From: Pelagibacteraceae bacterium TMED65
Lineage (GTDB): Bacteria > Pseudomonadota > Alphaproteobacteria > TMED127
DNA length: 6,023 nucleotides
NCBI GenBank assembly: GCA_002167215.1
Contig: NHDS01000035.1
Coordinates: 43,214 to 49,236 of the forward strand
Reading direction: 5' to 3'
Shown here piece by piece: positions 1-5,832 of the stretch. Position numbers and translations under genes: made by a program. The notes beneath the pieces were generated by a model that saw nothing but the letters and a program-made list of their open reading frames with translations, was not told the origin of the DNA and did not search any database. Within the stretch, counting starts at the first letter, position 1, and every line of letters begins with the position of its first letter.

Positions 1-422
1 TAACCGATTACTCCCTTGTAGACTCCAGTTCCTCCCGTAATTGTGATTGTAGTATTAACAAGACCATTTTTACTGATATCCTCAGGGGTTTGAGCAACAC
101 CATCAACTCGAGAGAAAATTTTGCTACCATCATTGTAAATTCCTATTGAATAACCGGTGACTTTTCCATTTTTGTTAATGTAATCACTAATACCATAAAA
201 ATCTGTTTTGACTATCCTAAGACCTTCACAATTTTTTTTTGATTTTTTATGATTGGTTTCTGTTTTGAAAATTCTTATCACATGACCTTCAATGTCATCA
301 ACATTTATAGATTTCTGAATAGTGTATTTAACTTCATCATTTGAAGTTGAATTTTTAAACTTACATGATGCATTTAAATTAAAAGAAAACAACAGAACAA
401 TAATTAGAAAGATCAAATTCAT
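1..422 (-). CDS. Secreted protein of unknown function, N-terminal part (runs off the left edge)
   Basis: My own reading of the minus strand gives an open frame from an ATG at 422 to the window edge, 140 residues with no stop. Residues 1-18 are a clear signal peptide (MN, then a hydrophobic stretch ending SFNLNA), with likely signal peptidase I cleavage near NA-SC, so the protein should be periplasmic or secreted. A lipoprotein is less likely, because the Cys20 context (NASC) lacks Leu at -3. The mature part has two cysteines (about C20 and C65), which could form a disulfide. It then becomes beta-rich, with repeated Gly/Asp turns and a glycine motif GGTGVYKGVIG at residues 130-140. Motifs of the form GTGxYxGxxG occur in allene-oxide-cyclase/dirigent-like barrels, which is a weak structural hint and not an assignment. 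It is transcribed away from the rest of the window behind a 411-base gap, so it has its own transcript. The missing C-terminus prevents a firmer call. Confidence 0.8.
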   Translation of the reverse strand, partial: MNLIFLIIVLLFSFNLNASCKFKNSTSNDEVKYTIQKSINVDDIEGHVIRIFKTETNHKKSKKNCEGLRIVKTDFYGISDYINKNGKVTGYSIGIYNDGSKIFSRVDGVAQTPEDISKNGLVNTTITITGGTGVYKGVIG

Positions 423-833
423 AATATTAGTATTACTATAAAAAAATATTTTACAAGAAGTTTGAAGATATTATTATGAGATTAAAAATTTAAAATTTTA
501 AATTGTTTTGTGTATTGCGTGGCAGTAGTTCAAACATCCTCAGTCGGTCCTTACTTTAATTTTTTCAAAACTTTCTAACTAACTATCAACTAAGAATACA
601 CCAAAAATAATTATTAAGGGTTTATAAAGTTTATGTTTCATGTATTAGTTTTTTAAATATTAAAGAATTAGACATTTTGCCAGAATGAATTCTAGGAAAG
701 TAAAAACTTTAAATTGTTAATGTTGTATTAATCAATCTCCAACACCGCTGGTACGAAATTGATTGAGATGCAGTCTATATATCCTACCTTGATGGACGCA
801 AACTCTGTTATAAATAATTGAACTCAATAATAA
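423..833. other. 411-base intergenic region without a convincing gene
   Basis: This gap separates two minus-strand genes. It holds only short frames. The best is a 20-codon minus-strand frame at 579-641 with a signal-peptide-like start (MKHKLYKPLIIIFGVFLV). It is closed by a TAG and followed in the same frame by coding-like residues and a second stop, so it may be an eroded small gene. An 18-base perfect A/T palindrome lies at 487-504. A 7-base inverted repeat (730-736 with 758-764) encloses a 21-base loop. The segment at 515-550 is locally richer in G+C than its surroundings. The promoter of the 1-422 gene should lie in the left part, but I see no persuasive -35/-10 pair. Confidence 0.6.
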
Positions 834-1616
834 TTAAAATGATTTATTTACATACCAAATAAGTGACTGATCAAATGACTTTGAATTCAGACCCTTTAAA
901 TATGCAATTGTTAAATCAATTTCGCGTGGAGTATTTTTTTGAAAAGTTTTTTTTATCCCAAGTCCGTATTGATGTTTTTGATTAGTGTATGTACTAAACT
1001 TTGAAATTTTCCCAAAATCACTACTTCCGGCGATTGCCAAATGTACATAGGATATAATCGGTTTTTTAAAGTAAATTAATGGAAAATATTTTAGAACCGT
1101 GTTTTTTGAATTTTTTCTATTGATATTTTTATAAAAACCAAAACCATTATTAAAAACAAAATACTTAAATTTATTTTGAAATAGGAATTTATATTCTATT
1201 TGATCTGAACTATTTTTCTCAGTGGCTAAATTAAATGAAAAAAAAGTTGAGAATAGAAAATTTTTGTTATTAATAAAATTATATTTGTTTTGAAATTTTA
1301 CTTTTGGAATTGCTAATGAACTATTTTTTAGATCAGCAATATGTAATTCAAAATCTGTTTCATAGCGTTTATTCCATCCTTTTACGAATTCTAATACTTG
1401 ATGATACGTTTCATGATTTTCTTTTTTTCTATCAAGATTTATGTGCCCCCTCCATTCAAAAAAAAAATTTCTTATTTCTGGGGACTCGGAAAATTTTATT
1501 ATTGGATTATCTATTTTGTGATGAGCTTTAATAGGAAATGAAAAGGCTAGATATATTATAGTAAATACTGAGAAAAATTTTATAGAAAAACTAAAAAACC
1601 AAGAGTATTTATTTAT
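834..1616 (-). CDS. Probable outer-membrane beta-barrel protein, exported; no standard start codon
   Basis: The minus-strand frame is open from 1631 to the TAA at 834-836. That is over 260 codons free of stops in DNA where TAA is very frequent, so it is almost certainly a gene. The product starting at the ATA at 1616 has 260 residues. It begins NKYSWFFSFSIKFFSVFTII and gives a textbook signal peptide, with cleavage likely after PIKA (about residue 31). The rest alternates aromatic/hydrophobic and polar residues in short strands separated by Asn/Lys/Gly turns. It ends IWYVNKSF with a terminal Phe and hydrophobics at alternate positions, the usual C-terminal signature of Gram-negative outer-membrane barrels. 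The early segment FFFEWRGHINLD, followed by HETYHQVLEFVKGWNKRYETDFEL, resembles the N-terminus of barrel-like proteobacterial proteins of unknown function, from memory of the family pattern. No ATG, GTG or TTG lies in frame before the TTG at 1040, which would leave only 68 residues. Either ATA is used, or the start was lost by mutation. It is divergent from the MFS gene, with 27 bases between. Confidence 0.72.
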   Translation of the reverse strand: MNKYSWFFSFSIKFFSVFTIIYLAFSFPIKAHHKIDNPIIKFSESPEIRNFFFEWRGHINLDRKKENHETYHQVLEFVKGWNKRYETDFELHIADLKNSSLAIPKVKFQNKYNFINNKNFLFSTFFSFNLATEKNSSDQIEYKFLFQNKFKYFVFNNGFGFYKNINRKNSKNTVLKYFPLIYFKKPIISYVHLAIAGSSDFGKISKFSTYTNQKHQYGLGIKKTFQKNTPREIDLTIAYLKGLNSKSFDQSLIWYVNKSF

Positions 1617-1643
1617 AGTTATATATATTAATTAAATACTCAG

Positions 1644-2798
1644 ATGAAATTTTCAAAGATAAATTTTAATATTATTATTGCAGGTATTTTTTCGACCTTA
1701 ATAGCTATCGGTTTTGGAAGATTTATATACACACCTATATTGCCCAATATGCAAAATGAATTATATCTAAATTCAACAAATATGGGGATGATATCCTCAT
1801 TTAATTATTTTGGTTATCTTATTGGATCAATAATCCCAATTATTTGGAAATATAATAATTTCAGAAAAATGATTATTTTTTCTTCAATTATTTCTGTGGT
1901 TACAATTTGTTTGATGGGATGTACCACAGATTTAAGGATGTTTTGTACGTTAAGATTTATATGTGGGATTTCGAGTGCGCTAAGTTTTGTATACACAATA
2001 TCATTGATGTTTAATTTTTTTAAAGAATCTTTAAACAAAACCTTACAACTTTATCACTTTTCTGGAATTGGTTTGGGCATAGTTATTGGAACTACAGTTG
2101 TATGGATAATTTCAACAATAGATCTTATGTGGACTCACCAATGGATTTTTGTAGGTTTGATTGGAGCATTATTATGTACGGGCATTATTATTTTTATCCC
2201 TAAGAAATTGGATTATAAAAACGAAGATAGAAATTCAGTTAAAAGTAAACTGCAAATAAATTTTATCGTAATTTCATTGGGATATTTTTTCTTTGGCATT
2301 GGTTATATAATTTTCGGAACATTTATAAGTGCAATAGCTATAAATTCATATGAAATTTCTTTTTATCAGTATATTTCCTGGATAATAGTAGGATTATTTG
2401 CTATTCCTTCGGTTTTAGTTTGGGATTGGTTATCTAGAAAAATTAGCACAGATTTGTTATTATTTTTTTCTTGTTCGACAGTTACTGTAGGTGTTGCATT
2501 TTTATTTTTAAACAATGTTAGTTACTTTTTTCTTGCTTGTTTACTATATGGTTTAGGCGTTCCTGGATCCGTTGCATTAATTTTAGTTGAAGGAAAAAAA
2601 AGATTCATTGGGAATGTTAATATTTCTGTCGCTATAATGACCACTGCGTTTAGTATTGGTCAAATAATTGGGCCATATGTTTCCGGCATGCTCATTGATT
2701 TAGAAAATAACTACAAGAGTTCAATTTTTTTGGCCATTTCTTGTATGATTTTGTCAAGTATTTTGATGCTAAATCCAAAAAGGCTCAGAAACTTTTAA
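1644..2798 (+). CDS. MFS transporter, YbfB/YjiJ family
   Basis: This is a 384-residue, highly hydrophobic inner-membrane protein of the size expected for a 12-helix major facilitator permease. The first helix carries GFGRFIYTPILPNM (residues 23-36), very close to the GFGRFaYTPlLP signature of the YbfB/YjiJ group (MFS_4 family). An amphipathic segment with FRKM (73-76) lies between helices 2 and 3, and RFICGISSALSF (104-115) matches the usual helix 4 region. A polar central loop (about 187-203) separates the two six-helix halves. QIIGPYVSGMLID (340-352) matches the conserved QIIGPxxxGxLxD of the last third. The substrates of this family are largely unknown, and the sequence does not reveal one. 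The start is the ATG at 1644, with no good Shine-Dalgarno before it (ACTCAG only). The gene is divergent from the barrel gene, so the two might share a regulatory region, although only 27 bases separate them. The stop lies 4 bases from the end of the tRNA-Leu relic. Confidence 0.93.
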   Translation: MKFSKINFNIIIAGIFSTLIAIGFGRFIYTPILPNMQNELYLNSTNMGMISSFNYFGYLIGSIIPIIWKYNNFRKMIIFSSIISVVTICLMGCTTDLRMFCTLRFICGISSALSFVYTISLMFNFFKESLNKTLQLYHFSGIGLGIVIGTTVVWIISTIDLMWTHQWIFVGLIGALLCTGIIIFIPKKLDYKNEDRNSVKSKLQINFIVISLGYFFFGIGYIIFGTFISAIAINSYEISFYQYISWIIVGLFAIPSVLVWDWLSRKISTDLLLFFSCSTVTVGVAFLFLNNVSYFFLACLLYGLGVPGSVALILVEGKKRFIGNVNISVAIMTTAFSIGQIIGPYVSGMLIDLENNYKSSIFLAISCMILSSILMLNPKRLRNF

Positions 2799-2802
2799 AT
2801 AA

Positions 2803-2866
2803 TTGTGCTCCTAGTCCGACTCGAACGGAAATGAACCGAAGTTCAACGGATTTTGAATCTGTTGCG
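2803..2866 (-). pseudogene. tRNA-Leu(CAA) 3' fragment, 5' half missing
   Basis: Read on the minus strand, the segment contains an anticodon arm with loop TTCAAAA (2851-2857, anticodon CAA at 2853-2855). A long variable arm follows, GAAC-TTCG-GTTC (2833-2844), which is diagnostic of a class II tRNA. Next come a T-arm with loop TTCGAGT (2819-2825) and an acceptor 3' strand TAGGAGC (2807-2813) with A as discriminator (2806). CAA then stands where CCA would be encoded. CAA plus the long variable arm identifies tRNA-Leu. Two stem pairs are broken: A29-C41 in the anticodon stem, and T49-C65 in the T-stem. No GCTCCTA acceptor 5' strand and no normal D-arm occur upstream; only a scrambled TAGACCCAACGC precedes the anticodon arm. 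It cannot fold into a tRNA and is best read as a relic. Such 3' tRNA fragments commonly mark integration sites of phages and islands, because tyrosine integrases often use the anticodon-to-3'-end part of tRNA genes. Confidence 0.75.
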
Positions 2867-2973
2867 TTGGGTCTAAAACCACTGATTACATTGACTTTCA
2901 TTGTTTGTATCAATGTTTTTTCTTCAAAATCTGTAAGAATATCTCTATAAATGTAGAAGCATTTATCCAAAAT

Positions 2974-3051
2974 GCTGACTGAAGCTCAGTTTGTTAGAGC
3001 GCTGGTTTGTGGTACCGGAGGCTGGGGGTTCAAATCCCCTCAGCCACCCCA
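2974..3051 (+). tRNA. tRNA-His(GTG), with a degenerate 5' half; possibly a pseudogene
   Basis: The cloverleaf is traceable. The D-stem is GCTC/GAGC (2984-2987 and 2997-3000). The anticodon arm is CTGGT-TTGTGGT-ACCGG, with anticodon GTG at 3009-3011. The variable loop is AGGCT. The T-arm is GGGGG-TTCAAAT-CCCCT, and the acceptor 3' strand CAGCCAC is followed by C73 and an encoded CCA (3049-3051). The extra G at -1 (2974) facing C73, the identity element of tRNA-His, is present. The 3' half is regular. The 5' half is not: 1-72 is C-C (2975/3047), 4-69 is A-C (2978/3044), the near-universal T8 is A (2982), and G18 is T (2992). These departures would weaken folding, so this may be a decaying or duplicated copy, with a sound gene elsewhere. 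Some Alphaproteobacteria have lost G-1:C73, so its presence here either argues against those lineages as host or suggests a foreign origin. Confidence 0.78.
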
Positions 3052-3063
3052 TTTATTAATATT

Positions 3064-3111
3064 AAGTTTGATCTGAGCTTTAGTTCTTTGTAATTTTAGC
3101 AGATCAAATTT
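3064..3111 (+). terminator. Possible intrinsic terminator after tRNA-His
   Basis: TTTGATCTG (3067-3075) and CAGATCAAA (3100-3108) form a perfect 9-base stem. It extends to 12 pairs with one G-U (3064-3066 with 3109-3111) around a 24-base loop, and a short T-run ends at 3113. It begins 13 bases after the tRNA-His CCA, so it could end that transcript. Read on the minus strand it spans the TGA of the methyltransferase gene (3104-3106), and it could also fold in that mRNA, where only a poor T-tract follows. The long loop and short T-tract make it a weak terminator by rule. Confidence 0.42.
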
Positions 3112-4792
3112 TTGAAACCCAAAAATTATACATCGAAGCAAATGTTTGAGGAAAACTCATTTCAAAATGATTCCAATTCTCGAGACTAAGTTCTGAATTA
3201 TAGCTGGGATAAAAAACTTTAAACCTTTGCATATGAGAAGAAAATATATCAAATCCTAGGAATTTTAGATTTTGTTTAAAAATTATATTTTCAATTTCTA
3301 TGGGATTAAATGTGTGTTCAATCTTATTAAATATTAAATCTCTAAAACCTGAAGTAGAATAAAAATCTGGAAATTTAGAAAGAATTTTTATTTTATTGTT
3401 TTCTGAATTTAAGATTTTTTTTCTTATTTTTGACATGTTCTTTTTGTTAAAATCTAAATCTAATTTTTTAATTTCATTTCTTAACTCTTTAATAGATGAA
3501 CGAGCAATTGTACTATAAAGACCTAACTTCATAAATCCATTAGGCTTTAACACTTTGCATAATGATTTTAATCCTTCGAGTGGTTTTTCCATATGATGAA
3601 GGACTCCAGTACATATTATCATGTCGAATGATTGCATAAGCAAATCGATATCTAGAAGATCAGTTTGAAAGTATTTAATGTTTTGAATTTTATATTGATC
3701 TGTCATTCTCTTTGCATAAGCAAGACTTGTCTTACTAATATCTATTGCAAAAATATCAGCATTATGTATTCCAGAATAATTTAGAATTTGCTGTCCCGTT
3801 CCACACCCAGCAATAAGAATTTTCTTTTTCTCTAGACCACTATCACTAAAATGATTATTGGTTCCTTTATAAATAAAATCCTTAAGATTGATTTTTTTTG
3901 ATAAATTAGTTGTTCTCCACCTAGGAAATGGATTTTCCTCATACTGATTTTTTATTAACAACGATTTTTCGTTATTAATCTCTGAAATTTCTTTGATTTT
4001 ATTAGCTAAAAGATATTCGTATTTTGAATCACGGAAAGTAAATTTTAAATAATTATTAAAATCTATTGATTCAGATTGATATGAACTTAATTGATTATTT
4101 AGAAAATTTAGGGATCCAATGGGTTTGTAAAGAGATATTAGTAGAAGATCATATTCGTCAATTATTCTTTTTTTATATAAATCTTGTTCAATTTTTGATA
4201 AGAGTTTGTCTTCTTTTTTTGTTGATTTGAAAATATATTCATTAAAAAAACATTGCTCAGCTAAGCATATTAAAAATTTGTAGATTTTTTTTATGATATT
4301 TTTTTCTTTGCTTGTATAAATTTCTAATAAATTTTTTCTTATTAGTGTTAAGAATTCTTCTAAATCATAATCTATTACCAAACATTTTTTTAGAATGAGT
4401 TGAAGGATTTCATCATTTAGTATGGAAATTAATTTATCATTGAATTTATAACATTTATCAAGCTTACGGTTTTTAATGTAATCTTTACTTTCATTATAAA
4501 TTGTAAATTTTAAAAAATTATTAAAACCATACCTATGACAAATATTTTGTTGATTTAGAAAAAATAAACAAATTTCCTTCATTACTTTTTTATTAGCAAT
4601 TAAAAATCTTGCTGAAGAAAATTTGATGTATATGTTTCTTAATAAATTGTAATTTGACTTGTTAATTTTAAGAGCATAGAAATAATTTTCAATTGCTGAA
4701 TCAATATCATTCTTCTGATAGTAAGCGTCACCAATATCCAGATATTCTTTAAATTTAATCGTTTCTATTTTTTCTATATCATTTGCATCCAC
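3104..4792 (-). CDS. TPR-containing class I SAM-dependent methyltransferase
   Basis: This is a 562-residue cytoplasmic protein with two parts. Residues about 14-50 form a TPR-like helical hairpin (YLDIGDAYYQKNDIDSAIENYFYALKIN in outline). A long, Lys/Asn-rich helical region up to about residue 275 has no clear motif. The C-terminal half starts with YEENPFPRW (284-292), typical of a family of TPR-methyltransferases. A Rossmann fold follows: motif I IAGCGTGQ (327-334) binds SAM, D351 (AIDIS) would bind the ribose, and TDLLD (377-381) lies after the third strand. IICTGVLHHM (392-401) and LKPNGFMKLGLYS (415-427) complete it. The tail, FYSTSGFRDLIFNKIEHTF and then FASMYNFWV, is also conserved in the family as I remember it. 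The acceptor substrate is unknown; protein or small-molecule methylation are both possible. The start is a GTG at 4792: an in-frame TAA lies four codons upstream, and the next in-frame ATG is at residue 71. It is on the same strand as the transglutaminase gene but 230 bases downstream, so probably separately transcribed. Confidence 0.9.
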   Translation of the reverse strand: MDANDIEKIETIKFKEYLDIGDAYYQKNDIDSAIENYFYALKINKSNYNLLRNIYIKFSSARFLIANKKVMKEICLFFLNQQNICHRYGFNNFLKFTIYNESKDYIKNRKLDKCYKFNDKLISILNDEILQLILKKCLVIDYDLEEFLTLIRKNLLEIYTSKEKNIIKKIYKFLICLAEQCFFNEYIFKSTKKEDKLLSKIEQDLYKKRIIDEYDLLLISLYKPIGSLNFLNNQLSSYQSESIDFNNYLKFTFRDSKYEYLLANKIKEISEINNEKSLLIKNQYEENPFPRWRTTNLSKKINLKDFIYKGTNNHFSDSGLEKKKILIAGCGTGQQILNYSGIHNADIFAIDISKTSLAYAKRMTDQYKIQNIKYFQTDLLDIDLLMQSFDMIICTGVLHHMEKPLEGLKSLCKVLKPNGFMKLGLYSTIARSSIKELRNEIKKLDLDFNKKNMSKIRKKILNSENNKIKILSKFPDFYSTSGFRDLIFNKIEHTFNPIEIENIIFKQNLKFLGFDIFSSHMQRFKVFYPSYNSELSLENWNHFEMSFPQTFASMYNFWVSKI

Positions 4793-5022
4793 AGTTAGGT
4801 GTTAGCAATTTAAATGCCACTCAACCTTTTTATTTATTAAAAATATATAATTTAATGTCTGAGTTAAATTGGTAATAAAATTCTAAGGATTACTATCTTA
4901 TCTATAAGCTTATTCATATTATTTAGTAATTTGACAAGGTTCAATTTGTAAGTTTGTTTGTGGTAATGGATGTCAATAGTTAAAATACCCTCAACCACTT
5001 GATCAACAAAAATTAATAAAAA

Positions 5023-5832
5023 TTATTGACAATTCTCTATATCTACTTTTGTATCTAAAAGTTCATCACCATTATAATTGGTTTTAACCCCTTTTATCGT
5101 AGACGCATCTTCAAAATCGAAACCACTACTGATTCTTATGTATCTATCATCGATACATTTTTTATGAGATGGATCAAATGCTACCCATCCTAAATCTTTA
5201 ATAAATATTTCTACCCATGCATGTGTAGTATTTTCGCCTGAAAGTGTTTCTTCTAATAAAAAACCATTAATATATCTAGCCGGAAGTTTATTAAACCTTG
5301 CAATACTGATAAGTATGTGTGCAAAGTCTTGACAAACACCTTTTTTTTGTTTTAACGCATCCCTTGAACTCGTAGAATTTGTAGTTGATCCGCTTACGTA
5401 ATCAATAGAGTTTGAAACTATTAAATTTAGTTTATGAGCAAATTCAATTTGGTTTTTATTATTTATTTTTATTACCTTTGAAATTTTTTCAATATTTTTA
5501 CATGGTTTTGTTAACTCAGTTTCTCTAAGAAAACAAAGAGGATTAACTTTCTCTTTTAAACCTTTTATTACACCGGATAAATCTCTTGTTTTTAAAATTC
5601 CTTTAGAAGTAATTTTTAGTTTTCCACTAAAATTATTTATAAAAATGTTCTGTATTCTATGCCCTAGTGCATCAGTATGAGATTCTACTATTTTTCCATT
5701 ACTTGATAATATTTTCCATTCTATGATCTCTTGATTATCGCATAATGATGGATAAAGTTTTAAACATTGTGTAAGTTTTGGAACAATCGAAGAGTATCTA
5801 TATGTTGTTGAGTGAATAATTTTAATTTTCAT
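5023..5832 (-). CDS. Transglutaminase-like cysteine protease with bacterial N-terminal domain
   Basis: The protein has 269 residues, normal for the short COG1305-type family. Residues 1-80 form the beta-rich bacterial transglutaminase-like N-terminal domain, with the typical opening IIHSTTYRYSSIVPKLTQCLKLYPS. The core has a complete papain-like triad: Cys167 in GVCQDFAH, His204 in TTHAWVEIF and Asp220 in WVAFDPSHK. The ending DDRYIRISSGFDFEDASTIKGV also matches the family. No signal peptide is seen, so it should act in the cytoplasm, probably cutting or forming amide bonds in peptides. The ATG at 5832 overlaps the stop of the upstream alpha-E gene as ATGA, a sign of translational coupling. 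In many genomes this gene travels with an alpha-E protein and a circularly permuted ATP-grasp enzyme, a set predicted by comparative genomics to make and process a peptide. A proteasome-like protease gene often follows; it is absent here. Confidence 0.92.
   Translation of the reverse strand: MKIKIIHSTTYRYSSIVPKLTQCLKLYPSLCDNQEIIEWKILSSNGKIVESHTDALGHRIQNIFINNFSGKLKITSKGILKTRDLSGVIKGLKEKVNPLCFLRETELTKPCKNIEKISKVIKINNKNQIEFAHKLNLIVSNSIDYVSGSTTNSTSSRDALKQKKGVCQDFAHILISIARFNKLPARYINGFLLEETLSGENTTHAWVEIFIKDLGWVAFDPSHKKCIDDRYIRISSGFDFEDASTIKGVKTNYNGDELLDTKVDIENCQ

Noticed and set aside
423..460. Promoter of the 1-422 gene, with a TTGTAA -35-like box (452-457)
   Set aside because: The only -10 candidate at suitable spacing matches poorly, and such boxes are common by chance in AT-rich DNA.
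487..504. 18-base perfect palindrome made only of A and T
   Set aside because: It looks striking, but a palindrome of A/T blocks is expected in this composition and no gene start is close by; kept only as a note on the intergenic region.
834..1040. A separate 68-residue gene starting at the TTG at 1040
   Set aside because: The same frame continues open upstream to 1631 with a full signal peptide, so this is just the C-terminal part of a 260-residue protein.
1304..1531. 75-codon plus-strand frame
   Set aside because: It lies opposite the well-supported barrel gene, with no family resemblance; an antisense shadow.
1814..2038. 74-codon minus-strand frame
   Set aside because: Antisense to the middle of the MFS gene; it reflects transmembrane codon usage.
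2803..2866. Plus-strand reading of the same segment as a tRNA-Gln, since the hairpin loop reads TTTTGAA on that strand
   Set aside because: Only the anticodon hairpin fits. The T-arm, the long variable arm and the acceptor strand make sense only on the minus strand.
2785..2970. 61-codon minus-strand frame containing the peptide ATDSKSVELRF
   Set aside because: Most of the peptide is a translation of the tRNA-Leu relic; ATDSKSV-type strings are typical of translated tRNA genes. It is not a credible protein.
4930..4975. Perfect TTGACA boxes on both strands in the gap before the methyltransferase gene
   Set aside because: Neither has a good -10 box at 16-18 bases, so I cannot support a promoter.
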